64,000 nucleotides of DNA from NCBI GenBank assembly GCA_027920525.1, contig CP115858.1, forward strand, positions 682,001-746,000, written 5' to 3'. Below are positions 1 to 9,095 of this stretch, piece after piece. A model generated the notes under the pieces. It worked only from the letters and a program-made list of their open reading frames with translations, did no database searches and was not told the origin of the DNA. Source of the stretch: Chryseobacterium daecheongense. GTDB taxonomy: Bacteria; Bacteroidota; Bacteroidia; Flavobacteriales; Weeksellaceae. Position 1 is the stretch's first letter; each line of letters starts with the position of its first letter. Position numbers and translations under genes: made by a program.

Positions 1-188
1 TGAGGATGATTGGTTGTTTCCGAAATAAATGTTAATGTGGTAAGACCACCACCAGGAATAGATTTATTTGCATTAGCAGTTGTTTGTACCTTTCCATTTT
101 CTACAATTACATTGTCAAGAGTATCATCCTGACCACAAGATGCTAAAAGCATTGAAAGACTTACAAAAGTCAATAATTTTATCTTCAT
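1..188 (-). CDS. Partial lipoprotein, 3' end beyond the window
   Basis: The first 62 codons of a minus-strand gene are present; the rest runs off the left edge. The N-terminus is a basic start, a hydrophobic stretch and a lipobox LLASC, with the lipidated cysteine at residue 18. The acidic residues after the cysteine (GQDD) fit Bacteroidota lipoproteins that can be exported to the surface. The following residues are low-complexity and hydrophilic with a Gly-rich patch. I do not recognise a family from so short a piece. A TAttTTTG promoter match lies 20 bases upstream, so the gene probably has its own promoter. Confidence 0.75.
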   Translation of the reverse strand, partial: MKIKLLTFVSLSMLLASCGQDDTLDNVIVENGKVQTTANANKSIPGGGLTTLTFISETTNHP

Positions 189-208
189 ATATTATTTTTT
201 TTGAGCCG

Positions 209-216
209 CAAAAATA
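209..216 (-). promoter_or_regulatory. Candidate -7 element (TATTTTTG) for the partial lipoprotein gene
   Basis: Matches the Bacteroidota -7 consensus TAnnTTTG on the minus strand, 20 bases before the start codon at 188. No convincing -33 element was seen. Motif match only. Confidence 0.4.
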
Positions 217-310
217 ATAAAAAATTAAATTAACTCACAATGATAAGATTTAATATATTTTAATTTTCTCTTTACTAATGGCATTTTCAGGAAGATAAAT
301 TTATAACAAA

Positions 311-345
311 AAAAAGACCGATTGGTGAATCAGTCCTTTTAGTTT
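311..345 (-). terminator. Intrinsic terminator after the alpha/beta hydrolase gene
   Basis: A hairpin with arms GACCGATT and AATCAGTC (one mismatch) and a GGTG loop sits between an A-run and a T-rich run. Read on the minus strand it ends in eight T, so it can stop transcription of the hydrolase gene that ends at 363. Confidence 0.7.
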
Positions 346-362
346 TTATTTCAATTAAGGTT

Positions 363-1184
363 TTATGATTGGAAAAAAGCAAGAAGATCTCTGTTAATAG
401 TTTCAGCTTCAGTCGTTGGCATACCGTGAGGGAATCCCGGATAAGTGATCAACTTTCCATTTTTAACTAATTTTGCGGCTACCACACCTGTAGTTTCATA
501 AGGTACGATCTGATCATCTTCCCCATGAAGCACCAATACCGGAACATCTGTACTTTTAAGATCTTCTGTAAAATCAGTTTCCGAGAAAGCTTTGATACAG
601 TCATAATGTGCTTTAATTGATCCCATCATTCCCTGTCTCCACCAGTTTCTCTGGATACCTTCGGAAATGTTAGCTCCTTCTCTGTTATAGCCGTAAAAAG
701 GGAAGGTAATATCGATATAGAATTGCTGCCTGTGGTGTGCCGTATTGTTACGGATATCATCAAAAACAGAAATCGGGACACCGTTCGGGTTATTTTCATT
801 TTGAACCATAATCGGGGTAACAGCGCTTATTAAAACAGCTTTGGCAACTCTTCCTTTTCCATGCTGTGCTACATATCTGATCACTTCACCGCCTCCTGTG
901 GAATGTCCTACGTGGATCACATCTTTCAGGTCTAGTGCCGTTACAATCTCATCAACATCTGATGCATACGTGTCCATATCATGTCCCTCCGCAGTCTGGG
1001 TGGATCTTCCATGCCCCCTTCTGTCGTGAGCAATGACTCTGTATCCTTTTTCCAAAAAGAAAAGCATTTGAGCATCCCAGTCGTCACTTGATAATGGCCA
1101 TCCGTGATGAAAAAATACAGGTTGTCCTTTTCCCCAGTCTTTGTAATAAATTTCAGTTCCGTCTTTTAGTTGAATTGTACTCAT
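363..1184 (-). CDS. Alpha/beta hydrolase, non-heme chloroperoxidase-like
   Basis: A 273-residue alpha/beta-hydrolase-fold enzyme of the cofactor-free haloperoxidase/esterase family. The oxyanion-side HHGWP motif is near residue 27. The nucleophile elbow GHSTGGGE puts the catalytic Ser at residue 95. The acid is in the LHGEDD segment near residue 221, and the catalytic His is in FPHGMP near the C-terminus. Length and motif order are normal for the family. There is no signal peptide, so it is cytoplasmic. In vivo these proteins are usually esterases or lactonases, with peroxidase activity as a side reaction; the substrate cannot be told from sequence. It stands alone between its own promoter match and a terminator. 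Confidence 0.9.
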   Translation of the reverse strand: MSTIQLKDGTEIYYKDWGKGQPVFFHHGWPLSSDDWDAQMLFFLEKGYRVIAHDRRGHGRSTQTAEGHDMDTYASDVDEIVTALDLKDVIHVGHSTGGGEVIRYVAQHGKGRVAKAVLISAVTPIMVQNENNPNGVPISVFDDIRNNTAHHRQQFYIDITFPFYGYNREGANISEGIQRNWWRQGMMGSIKAHYDCIKAFSETDFTEDLKSTDVPVLVLHGEDDQIVPYETTGVVAAKLVKNGKLITYPGFPHGMPTTEAETINRDLLAFFQS

Positions 1185-1251
1185 TGTTTTTAATTTATGA
1201 TTAGTAATTTAATTTTTTAATATCTATGATATTTTAATCTTATTTCTAATT

Positions 1252-1259
1252 CAAAATTA
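1252..1259 (-). promoter_or_regulatory. Candidate -7 element (TAATTTTG) for the alpha/beta hydrolase gene
   Basis: A TAnnTTTG match on the minus strand, 67 bases before the start codon at 1184. No clear -33 element. Confidence 0.3.
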
Positions 1260-1310
1260 AATTTATTAATAAACACAACTCTTAACATAGGATATTTTAT
1301 TCGGAATTGA

Positions 1311-1340
1311 ATAAAAAAAACCTCAAATTTCTTTGAGGTT
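1311..1340 (-). terminator. Intrinsic terminator after infC
   Basis: Perfect hairpin with arms AACCTCAAA and TTTGAGGTT and a short loop, followed on the minus strand by eight T. It lies 33 bases beyond the infC stop, so the thrS-infC unit ends here. Confidence 0.85.
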
Positions 1341-1373
1341 TATATTGGAAATTAAATTCTGAATTTAATTAGA

Positions 1374-1904
1374 TTATTTAGCTGCTTTTTTAGGACTCAT
1401 CATCATAATCATCCTTTTACCTTCCAATTTAGGAAGCTGGTCTACTTTACCTACATGCTCAAGTTCCTGTGCAAGTTTTAAAAGTAAAATTTCTCCCTGA
1501 TCTTTAAAGATAATTGAACGTCCTTTGAAAAATACATAGGTTTTAAGTTTCGAACCTTCTTCCAGGAATTTCTCAGCGTGCTTTTTCTTGAATTCATAAT
1601 CATGGTCATCTGTCTGAGGCCCGAAACGGATCTCTTTTACAACCACTTTTATTTGTTTTGCCTTAAGTTCCTTTTGTTTTTTCTTTTGCTCGTATAAAAA
1701 CTTCTTATAGTCTAATACTCTTGCAATAAAAGGTTCTGCTTTGTCTGAAATCACAACCAGGTCTAATTCCTGATCCTTGGCTATCTGCAAAGCCTTATCT
1801 AATGGGTAAACTCCAGGTTCCACATTGTCACCTACCAAACGAACTTCTCTGGCTCTGATTTTACCATTAATTTGATGCAAATCCTCCTGTACCGGACGAC
1901 GCAT
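1374..1904 (-). CDS. infC: Translation initiation factor IF-3
   Basis: IF-3 binds the 30S subunit, prevents premature 50S joining and checks the start codon and initiator tRNA. The N-domain starts with [15 protein letters not shown], a lysine-rich linker lies around residues 73-90, and the C-domain contains [17 protein letters not shown] and FFKGRSI. The coordinates use the first ATG and give 176 residues. The frame stays open for 16 more codons to a TAA at 1953-1955, and the extension reads as plausible IF-3 N-terminus (AQRFNNRGP before the Met). It has no ATG, GTG or TTG but has ATA at 1932-1934 and 1947-1949. A rare AUA start, comparable to the AUU start of E. coli infC, is therefore likely. 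It lies 71 bases downstream of thrS in the classic order. Confidence 0.95.
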   Translation of the reverse strand: MRRPVQEDLHQINGKIRAREVRLVGDNVEPGVYPLDKALQIAKDQELDLVVISDKAEPFIARVLDYKKFLYEQKKKQKELKAKQIKVVVKEIRFGPQTDDHDYEFKKKHAEKFLEEGSKLKTYVFFKGRSIIFKDQGEILLLKLAQELEHVGKVDQLPKLEGKRMIMMMSPKKAAK

Positions 1905-1975
1905 TGGGCCTCTGTTGTTAAATCTTTGTGCTATTGTCTTAAATTTTATTGGTTAACTTTCTATTGACAGCTTTC

Positions 1976-3895
1976 TTATATGGCTGCTTCTTTTTTAAAA
2001 TAATTGACGAAATCTTCCATCTTCATTACGCCAAGATCTCCTTCTCCACGTCTTCTTACTGAAACGGTTCCGTCTTTTTCTTCATTTTCACCGATCACAA
2101 TCATGAAAGGGATTTTCTTTAATTCTGCATCACGGATTTTCTTTCCGGTCTTCTCATTTCTGTCATCAATCAGACCGCTAATATCGTGATTTTCCAAAAA
2201 TTGTGAAACTTTTTTTGCATAATCTACATATTTTTCACTAATCGGTAGAATTATATACTGATCAGGGCTCAACCATAAAGGAAAATCTCCTGCTGTATTT
2301 TCTAATAAAATAGCGATAAATCTTTCCATAGAACCAAACGGCGCTCTGTGGATCATTACCGGTCTGTGCTTTTCGTTATCATTTCCGATGTAGTGAAGAT
2401 CAAACCTTTCCGGCAGGTTATAGTCCACCTGGATGGTTCCTAACTGCCATTTTCTTCCTAACGCATCCTTAACCATGAAGTCCAGTTTAGGGCCATAGAA
2501 GGCAGCTTCACCATATTCGATAACGGTTTTCAATCCTTTTTTCTCTGCTGCATTGATGATGGCATTTTCAGCTTTCTCCCAATTCTCATCAGAACCGATA
2601 TATTTTTCCTTGTTTTCAGGATCTCTTAAAGAAACCTGTGTAACAAAATCCTCAAATCCTAAAGATTTAAAAACATAAAGTGTTAAATCTATTACTTTCT
2701 CAAATTCTTCCGACAGCTGATCCGGAGTACAGAATAAGTGGGCATCATCCTGAGTAAATCCACGTACTCTTGTCAAGCCGTGAAGCTCTCCACTTTGCTC
2801 ATATCTGTAAACAGTACCGAACTCTGCATATCTTTTTGGAAGATCCCTGTAGCTCCATTGTGAAGTTTTGTAGATTTCACAGTGGTGAGGACAGTTCATA
2901 GGCTTCAGCAAAAATTCTTCACCTTCATTCGGTGTTTTAATAGGCTGGAAACTGTCTGCCCCATATTTATCCCAGTGTCCTGAAGTCACATACAGCTCTT
3001 TTGAACCAATATGCGGGGACATCACGAATTCATAGCCTCCTTTTTTCTGAGCCTCACTAAGGAAGTTTTCTAATTTTCTTCTTAATGCAGTACCTTTTGG
3101 AAGCCATAGCGGAAGTCCGGCACCCACTTTTTCAGAGAATGCGAAAATCCCTAATTCTTTTCCAAGTTTTCTGTGATCCCTTCTTTTTGCTTCTTCCAAT
3201 CTTTCCAGATATTCTGTAAGCTCTTTCTGTTTTGGGAAAGAAATACCGTAAACCCTTGTCAATTGGGGGTTCTTTTCATCACCTCTCCAGTATGCTCCTG
3301 CTGCATTTAATATTTTTACGGCCTTTACAATTCCTGTATTGGGAATATGACCTCCACGGCATAAATCCGTGAAATTATCATGAGTTACAAAAGTAATTTC
3401 TCCGTCATTAAGATTGGAGATCAGTTCTACTTTATAAGGATTATCTGCATAAGTTTTTAATGCCTCTTCTTTGGAAACAGGATAGAGGGAGAATGTAGAA
3501 CCTTTCTTAGCATTCTCTAAAACTTTCTTTTCAATCTTTTCAAAGTCCTTTTCAGATAAACTTTCGTCTCCAAAATCTACGTCATAATAAAATCCATTTT
3601 CTATGGCTGGGCCGATAGTAAGCTTAGCATCAGGATAAAATTCAAGGATGGCCTGCGCCAGAAGGTGGGCAGAAGAATGCCAGAAAGCTTTCTTTCCAAG
3701 ATCATCATTCCATGTCAATAGCTGTACCGTAGAATCCGTCGTTATAGGTGTGGTAATCTCTACTTGTTTGCCGTTTACGACTGCGGAAATGGTATTTCTA
3801 GCCAATCCTTCGCTTATAGATTTTGCCACATCTAAAGGAGTTACTTCTCCCTCGAATTCTTTGACACTATTGTCTGGAAGTGTAATTTTTATCAT
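1976..3895 (-). CDS. thrS: Threonine--tRNA ligase
   Basis: Class II aminoacyl-tRNA synthetase that charges tRNA-Thr. The full-length 639-residue architecture is present. An N-terminal TGS domain covers about residues 1-62. The editing domain has HSSAH at 73-77 and a CRGGH motif near 180. The class II catalytic core has zinc-ligand and motif 2 segments ([11 protein letters not shown] near 330; [19 protein letters not shown]). Motif 3 is [11 protein letters not shown], and an anticodon-binding domain fills the last 100 residues. infC follows on the same strand, and a TATTTTTG promoter match lies 25 bases before the start. No T-box leader is expected in Bacteroidota and none was seen in the 93-base upstream gap. 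Confidence 0.98.
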   Translation of the reverse strand: MIKITLPDNSVKEFEGEVTPLDVAKSISEGLARNTISAVVNGKQVEITTPITTDSTVQLLTWNDDLGKKAFWHSSAHLLAQAILEFYPDAKLTIGPAIENGFYYDVDFGDESLSEKDFEKIEKKVLENAKKGSTFSLYPVSKEEALKTYADNPYKVELISNLNDGEITFVTHDNFTDLCRGGHIPNTGIVKAVKILNAAGAYWRGDEKNPQLTRVYGISFPKQKELTEYLERLEEAKRRDHRKLGKELGIFAFSEKVGAGLPLWLPKGTALRRKLENFLSEAQKKGGYEFVMSPHIGSKELYVTSGHWDKYGADSFQPIKTPNEGEEFLLKPMNCPHHCEIYKTSQWSYRDLPKRYAEFGTVYRYEQSGELHGLTRVRGFTQDDAHLFCTPDQLSEEFEKVIDLTLYVFKSLGFEDFVTQVSLRDPENKEKYIGSDENWEKAENAIINAAEKKGLKTVIEYGEAAFYGPKLDFMVKDALGRKWQLGTIQVDYNLPERFDLHYIGNDNEKHRPVMIHRAPFGSMERFIAILLENTAGDFPLWLSPDQYIILPISEKYVDYAKKVSQFLENHDISGLIDDRNEKTGKKIRDAELKKIPFMIVIGENEEKDGTVSVRRRGEGDLGVMKMEDFVNYFKKEAAI

Positions 3896-3919
3896 TGTTT
3901 ACTATGAAATTTTAAGATG

Positions 3920-3927
3920 CAAAAATA
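3920..3927 (-). promoter_or_regulatory. Candidate -7 element (TATTTTTG) for thrS-infC
   Basis: A TAnnTTTG match on the minus strand, 24 bases before the thrS start. It is paired with a divergent match at 3959-3966, so the 93-base gap looks like a two-way promoter region. Confidence 0.45.
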
Positions 3928-3958
3928 CGCATTTTTTATTTAAAATGGTATATTAACG

Positions 3959-3966
3959 TATATTTG
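3959..3966 (+). promoter_or_regulatory. Candidate -7 element (TATATTTG) for the DUF4932 / dipeptidase pair
   Basis: A TAnnTTTG match on the plus strand, 22 bases before the start codon at 3989. No clear -33 element. Confidence 0.45.
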
Positions 3967-3988
3967 AATAAATAAATAATTCAAAATA

Positions 3989-5182
3989 ATGAAAAACCTA
4001 TTAACGGTATTTACTGTTTTATTTTTCACATTCTCTTTTTCACAAAAAAAAGCCCCAAAATTTCAGGTTTCTTACAGCAAAAATATAGATACTTATTTTT
4101 TAGCTGAGATCCTTTCAGCTGAGCATAGGAAGATCAATAAAGATTTTGAATTATTCAAGATTAAAGAGTGCTCAACCTACCAGCCTATTGTAAAAAGAGC
4201 ATTGGAAAAATATGGGCATCTGAAAAATTCTAAAATCGCTCATCTTACTGCAAAGATTAATGATACGCTACTCAGTAAATATGGCATTGGAAATGACGCA
4301 ATCATGAAACCGCTTTTATCACATAAAGAATTTCCATTAAAAGGCTGGAATGATGACTATTTATTTGAAAAAAATACGCTGACCAAAGTACAAAATGATG
4401 AAATAACATTCCTTATTAAAAACTACATCTCAGAATTGCAGCAATTTTATATACAGGAAAAAATTGGAGATTTCTTTTCAGAGAATAAAACATTCTATGA
4501 AGGTGGAATTAAAGAATATTACCAACAGATTCCCGCGAATTTTGTTTCAGCAATGGAACATTACTATGGAGAAAGATTTGGCAGCTATACTGTTTTCATT
4601 TCACCAATGATGATGTGGCCAATAGAAGATAATGAAGGTCGTGGCATTGGTACTGATATACAACATTCGGGAGGAAAGAAAAGTATTTATGAAGTTGCAA
4701 GCCCTTTTATGAGAGTGGTAAAAGAAGGGGAATTTGGATATAACAACCAGTTTCAGGCGAGGTTTTTAACCATTCATGAGTTTGGTCATGCATTTGTAAA
4801 TAAGGAAGTCTATCAGAATAAGGATAAGCTCAATATGTTTAAGGATTTGTTTGAAAAATCAAACTTAAAAGAAATCATGACAAAAACAGGTGGCGTTGCC
4901 GATTATCAGACTTGCGTGGTAGAACATCTGGTAAGGTTGGGGGAAATTGAAACAGCTATTATACAGAATGATCTTGAACGTGCTAAAAAACTAGAGGCCT
5001 ATCATCTGAAAAATCATTTTATTTTTCTCCCTCAGTTAGAAAGAAAGATAAAGGAATACAATGCTAACAGAAAAAAATATAAGAAATTCGGAGATTTTGT
5101 TCCGGAACTCTTAAAAGTATTTGAAAATAGTGATATTAAGTGGATTAATAAAGAACTCGACATAAATAAAGATAAAATATAA
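3989..5182 (+). CDS. Secreted DUF4932-type putative zinc metalloprotease
   Basis: A 397-residue protein starting with a typical Sec signal peptide; cleavage is likely after TFSFSQ near residue 19. Around residue 264 it carries TIHEFGHAFVN, an HExxH zinc-binding motif, and about 45 residues later a helix with VVEHLVRLGE whose Glu could be the third zinc ligand, as in gluzincins. The arrangement resembles the DUF4932 family of Bacteroidota; no activity is established there as far as I know. The stop codon overlaps the start of the M19 dipeptidase gene by one base (TAATG), which indicates translational coupling. I infer a periplasmic or surface peptidase; the substrate is unknown. Confidence 0.75.
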   Translation: MKNLLTVFTVLFFTFSFSQKKAPKFQVSYSKNIDTYFLAEILSAEHRKINKDFELFKIKECSTYQPIVKRALEKYGHLKNSKIAHLTAKINDTLLSKYGIGNDAIMKPLLSHKEFPLKGWNDDYLFEKNTLTKVQNDEITFLIKNYISELQQFYIQEKIGDFFSENKTFYEGGIKEYYQQIPANFVSAMEHYYGERFGSYTVFISPMMMWPIEDNEGRGIGTDIQHSGGKKSIYEVASPFMRVVKEGEFGYNNQFQARFLTIHEFGHAFVNKEVYQNKDKLNMFKDLFEKSNLKEIMTKTGGVADYQTCVVEHLVRLGEIETAIIQNDLERAKKLEAYHLKNHFIFLPQLERKIKEYNANRKKYKKFGDFVPELLKVFENSDIKWINKELDINKDKI

Positions 5183-6150
5183 TGAATGAAATGAATTTTG
5201 ATTTACACTGTGATTTATTGTATTATCTGCTAAGAAAAAATTCAAAACCAGATGACAGGGAGTTGGGGTGTTCATTGCCCTATTTAAAAGAAGGAAATGT
5301 AAAATTACAGATAATGGCCATTTACACGGCTACAGCTAAGAACAGCACGGCCGAAGGAATCAGGCAAAGTGAGGTATTCGCTGATTTATTGAATACTGAT
5401 GATTTCTTCCTGTTTGATCCTTCAAATTATGAAGCAGACGAAAATAAGGATCGGGCAGGAGTACTTGCTTCCATAGAAAATGCATCCTCATTTTGTGAAG
5501 AGGATTCTGACCTCGAAACAGGTTTTAAAAACCTGGAAGCCATTATTAATAACACGCAGAAAGTCCTTTATATAGGACTTACGCATCATACTGAAAACCG
5601 ATTTGGGGGCGGAAATAATTCAGGGACAGGATTAAAAGAAGACGGAAAAGTAGTTCTGGATTATATTTCGGACCGAAAAATTGCCATTGATCTTTCCCAT
5701 ACAAGCGATCAACTGGCCTATGATATTCTTAATTATATCGATCAGAGAAACTATCATATTCCTATCCTGGCAAGCCATTCCAATTACCGTACTATCTATG
5801 ATAAAAAGAGGAATCTTCCTGATGAGCTGGCAAAAGAAGTGATTAGGAGAAAAGGTCTTATAGGACTTAACTTTATCAGGAATTGTGTTGATGAAACTGA
5901 TCCTTACAAGCTATATGAACATCTTCAATATGGACTTGATCTTGGTGGAGAAAATTCAATTGCTTTTGGTGCAGATTTTTACTACTGCAAAAACTATCCG
6001 GATCCGTCAAAGCTTCCCATATTCTTTCAGGAGTTCGAGAATGCTACAGCCTATGAAGCAATCAATAAAAAGATTTCCAAAAAGTATTCCGTTGAGCTAA
6101 TGGAAAAAATAAGCCATAAAAATGCTCTGGATTTTATAAAAAAGCTTTAA
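5182..6150 (+). CDS. Membrane dipeptidase family protein (peptidase M19)
   Basis: An amidohydrolase-fold zinc dipeptidase of family M19. The first metal site is the HxD of FDLHCD at residues 9-11. Further metal-site segments are IDLSHTSD near residue 172, a SHSN motif near 197 and GADFYY near 268. The length of 322 residues is typical. Members hydrolyse dipeptides, including L-D and D-D forms. No signal peptide is visible, so unlike its upstream partner it appears cytoplasmic. A second Met three residues in could also be the start. Coupled to the preceding gene by a one-base overlap and closed by a strong hairpin at 6155-6197. Confidence 0.88.
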   Translation: MNEMNFDLHCDLLYYLLRKNSKPDDRELGCSLPYLKEGNVKLQIMAIYTATAKNSTAEGIRQSEVFADLLNTDDFFLFDPSNYEADENKDRAGVLASIENASSFCEEDSDLETGFKNLEAIINNTQKVLYIGLTHHTENRFGGGNNSGTGLKEDGKVVLDYISDRKIAIDLSHTSDQLAYDILNYIDQRNYHIPILASHSNYRTIYDKKRNLPDELAKEVIRRKGLIGLNFIRNCVDETDPYKLYEHLQYGLDLGGENSIAFGADFYYCKNYPDPSKLPIFFQEFENATAYEAINKKISKKYSVELMEKISHKNALDFIKKL

Positions 6151-6154
6151 AATA

Positions 6155-6197
6155 AACACCAGATGGTGGCTTTAAAAGTCGGTTACCATCTGGTGTT
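6155..6197. terminator. Bidirectional terminator between the dipeptidase gene and the convergent helical-repeat gene
   Basis: Perfect inverted repeat with arms AACACCAGATGGT and ACCATCTGGTGTT around a 17-base loop, with A/T-rich flanks on both sides. It lies between converging genes and can serve both. Confidence 0.8.
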
Positions 6198-6202
6198 ATT
6201 TA

Positions 6203-7747
6203 TTATTTCAGTCTTTTATACTTCACTTTTTTCTTTATAATTTCAATTACATCCACATGCTGAACTTTTGACTGTATCCAGCCATGGATATCGATATAAA
6301 AGAGTGAACGTCTGTAATATTCATTGTTTTCATATTGATCCAGTTTCCGGTCAAATGCTTCAAATGCTTTTTGTCTTTCATCCAAAACAAGGTTATTGAG
6401 ATTTTTAAAAAAATCGATGCTTTCAAAATGAAATTCTTCCGGCTTTTTCATCTTTAAAGCGAACTTTAAAGTAGCTTTTATAAACTCATCGTAATCTTCG
6501 TCATTTCCGGATTCATGCTTGGACATAAGGATCAGAATCCTTGTATGAAATAAAAGATCTTCCTGTACGTTGCCTTTTGACTCGATGATCTTCATGGAGT
6601 ATCGCATCGATTCATTATACTTCTTGCTTCCAAAAAACATAGCTGCCATCTTAAGATACAGAATCATAAAATGGTGCTCATCAATTTTATCCCGGAGCTT
6701 TTCCATCTTCATTTCTATTTCTGGAATAAGCTTCGTTCCACTGAAAAATTCTCCTTTTACGAAATGGATATTCATTAAAGTATTGGAGTAGGTAAGGAAT
6801 GTAAGAGCCTGTAAATTCTCATTTTGGGCAAATCCAGGTGAAGAAACCGTTTTAGTGAAATTTTCAAATTGTTTTTCTAAAATATCGATATTACCATAAA
6901 GGAAAAGGATCTTCAGTAAATAAGTATTGCCTTTGATATACCACACCGGATGACTAAAAATCATTTCGGGTTTCTGATGAAAGAGCTCCACCCACTGATA
7001 AGCATATTTCAGCGTGTATTTGTAATCCTGCAATAGCTGATTTTTCCAGACATGCGCTTTATAATACCAAAGTTTTTCAGTAAAATTTAAACTGGAAGGT
7101 TTTATATTTTTAATCTGAGAGTTGAAGATTTCCAGTACCTCTTGCCTGTCCGCATCGTTTTTCACATACCCATGGGTGAGCATTTCACTGTATAACTTCA
7201 ATGAAAGATTGGAAAGTTCAGTTGTGTATTGGTTTTGTTTGCTTATTTCTTTAGACTCTCTTATCAGTTCTTCGGCCCTTCCGTCTATACTTCGTGTAAT
7301 AAATTGGGATTCAATTACCTTCTCAAGGTCAATAATCTCTGAAGCGATGCTTTTTTCATCCAGTTCCAGGGCAGATTGCTTTGTTTTATCCAATATTTTT
7401 AAAGCCTGCTTGTATAGTCCTTTCTGATACAGAATATTAGCAAAATCAAGTTGCTCCCGAAGCTGAATCCTGTAATTTTGATGGCTCGGGTTCATACGAA
7501 GGCTTACTAAGATTTGCTTATAGAGATGTGCTTTCAGGTTAGAAAGCTGCTGCTTGGTAGAAATTTTCTTCTCTATGATGACAGACTCGTTATACTCAGT
7601 CATTTTGTCAAGCTCAGAGAAAAGTAGTAGAAATTTAGCATCTACATTAATTCCTAAACGATTAACATAAAGCTTAAATTGCCGTTTCTCAGAAGTGGTT
7701 AATGATTTAATGAGTACAAATAAGAAGTCTTTCTGCAATTCTGCCAT
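6203..7747 (-). CDS. Conserved helical-repeat protein of unknown function
   Basis: A 514-residue protein with no signal peptide or membrane segment. Almost the whole length is predicted amphipathic helix. Recurrent segments such as ANILYQKGLYKQALKILDK (near residue 108) have the spacing of TPR-like repeats. The N-terminus (KSLTTSEKRQFKLYVNRL) is basic and helical. I do not recognise a named family; similar all-helical proteins occur in flavobacterial genomes. It is a single gene, convergent with the dipeptidase and divergent from leuA. A scaffolding or regulatory role is only a guess. Confidence 0.75.
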   Translation of the reverse strand: MAELQKDFLFVLIKSLTTSEKRQFKLYVNRLGINVDAKFLLLFSELDKMTEYNESVIIEKKISTKQQLSNLKAHLYKQILVSLRMNPSHQNYRIQLREQLDFANILYQKGLYKQALKILDKTKQSALELDEKSIASEIIDLEKVIESQFITRSIDGRAEELIRESKEISKQNQYTTELSNLSLKLYSEMLTHGYVKNDADRQEVLEIFNSQIKNIKPSSLNFTEKLWYYKAHVWKNQLLQDYKYTLKYAYQWVELFHQKPEMIFSHPVWYIKGNTYLLKILFLYGNIDILEKQFENFTKTVSSPGFAQNENLQALTFLTYSNTLMNIHFVKGEFFSGTKLIPEIEMKMEKLRDKIDEHHFMILYLKMAAMFFGSKKYNESMRYSMKIIESKGNVQEDLLFHTRILILMSKHESGNDEDYDEFIKATLKFALKMKKPEEFHFESIDFFKNLNNLVLDERQKAFEAFDRKLDQYENNEYYRRSLFYIDIHGWIQSKVQHVDVIEIIKKKVKYKRLK

Positions 7748-7859
7748 TGTAAAATTTAATAATTTAAATTATTGATTTTATTATACTTACGTTTAGTTTT
7801 TCATTATTTGAATATTGTAATTTTCATTAAAATTGAAAATGTAAAAAATATGCAAGCCT

Positions 7860-7867
7860 TAGTTTTG
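7860..7867 (+). promoter_or_regulatory. Candidate -7 element (TAGTTTTG) for the leu operon
   Basis: A TAnnTTTG match 26 bases before the leuA start. It would give a leader of about 20 bases, too short for a leader peptide or attenuator, and none is seen. Confidence 0.4.
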
Positions 7868-7893
7868 GATCAAAATTAAGTAAAAACTTCATT

Positions 7894-9057
7894 ATGAATT
7901 CCGAAAAAATTGAAATTTTTGATACCACTTTGCGTGATGGGGAACAGGTTCCGGGATGTAAGTTAAACACAGAACAAAAATTAATTATCGCCGAAAGGCT
8001 TGATAAGCTAGGGATTGACGTAATAGAAGCCGGTTTTCCGGTATCAAGTCCGGGAGATTTTCATTCCGTTTCTGAAATTTCCAAATTGGTACGAAATGCA
8101 AAAGTTTGCGGACTGACCAGGGCTAATAAAAAAGATATCGAAGTGGCTGCCGAGGCATTGCAATATGCAAAACGCCCCAGAATCCATACAGGAATAGGAA
8201 CTTCAGACTCACACATTAAATATAAATTCAACTCTACCAGAGAAGACATTATTGAACGGGCAGTGGATGCTGTAAAATATGCTAAAAGCTTTGTGGAAGA
8301 TGTTGAATTTTATGCAGAGGATGCAGGAAGAACTGATAATGAATACCTTGCCAGGGTTTGTGAAGCTGTAATAAAAGCCGGGGCAACCGTTTTAAACATC
8401 CCTGATACCACAGGATATTGCCTGCCGGAGGAATACGGACAGAAAATTAAATACCTAAAAGAAAATGTAAAAGGCATTGATAAAGCAATCCTTTCATGCC
8501 ATTGCCATAATGATTTGGGATTGGCAACTGCTAATTCCATTGCAGGAGTAATGAACGGGGCAAGACAAATTGAATGTACGATCAACGGATTGGGAGAGAG
8601 AGCAGGAAATACGGCTTTGGAAGAAGTCGTCATGATTCTGAAGCAACATAAAGACCTTAGACTTCATACAGATGTTAATTCCAGAATGTTGAATACAATG
8701 AGTTCTTTGGTATCAGACCTTATGGGAATGCCTGTTCAGCCTAATAAAGCGATCATAGGAGCCAATGCGTTTGCCCACAGTTCGGGCATCCACCAGGATG
8801 GTGTGATCAAGAACAGGGAAACTTATGAGATCATGAATCCTGAAGATGTAGGAGTAACCGAATCTTCGATTATTCTTACAGCAAGAAGCGGACGTTCTGC
8901 TCTTGCATACCGTTTTAAGCATATCGGCTTTGATGTTACCAAAAATGAGCTGGACTTTTTGTATGGGGAGTTTTTAAAAATTGCAGATGCTAAAAAAGAA
9001 GTGGATAATGATGATCTTAGCCTGATGATGAATGCATTAACGAGAAAAATCAGTTAG
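7894..9057 (+). CDS. leuA: 2-isopropylmalate synthase, short form
   Basis: Condenses acetyl-CoA with 2-oxoisovalerate, the first committed step of leucine synthesis. The TIM-barrel starts with [13 protein letters not shown] near residue 9 (metal Asp and catalytic Arg). The HCHNDLG motif near 203 gives metal-binding His residues, and NGLGERAGN follows near 231. The protein is 387 residues, about 130 fewer than the common 515-residue form: it ends after the HxxGxHxxG-like segment and subdomain region and lacks the C-terminal LeuA_dimer leucine-sensing domain. A citramalate or homocitrate synthase is the alternative, but the position at the head of leuCDB argues for LeuA. Unusual leucine feedback is inferred. 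Confidence 0.9.
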   Translation: MNSEKIEIFDTTLRDGEQVPGCKLNTEQKLIIAERLDKLGIDVIEAGFPVSSPGDFHSVSEISKLVRNAKVCGLTRANKKDIEVAAEALQYAKRPRIHTGIGTSDSHIKYKFNSTREDIIERAVDAVKYAKSFVEDVEFYAEDAGRTDNEYLARVCEAVIKAGATVLNIPDTTGYCLPEEYGQKIKYLKENVKGIDKAILSCHCHNDLGLATANSIAGVMNGARQIECTINGLGERAGNTALEEVVMILKQHKDLRLHTDVNSRMLNTMSSLVSDLMGMPVQPNKAIIGANAFAHSSGIHQDGVIKNRETYEIMNPEDVGVTESSIILTARSGRSALAYRFKHIGFDVTKNELDFLYGEFLKIADAKKEVDNDDLSLMMNALTRKIS

Positions 9058-9095
9058 GCATTTCACATCATTTCTCAATAAAATCAAACAAAAAA

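Noticed and set aside
7750..7893. Leucine leader peptide or T-box before leuA
   Set aside because: No run of Leu codons, no paired hairpins and no T-box sequence; the promoter match would leave only about 20 bases of leader.
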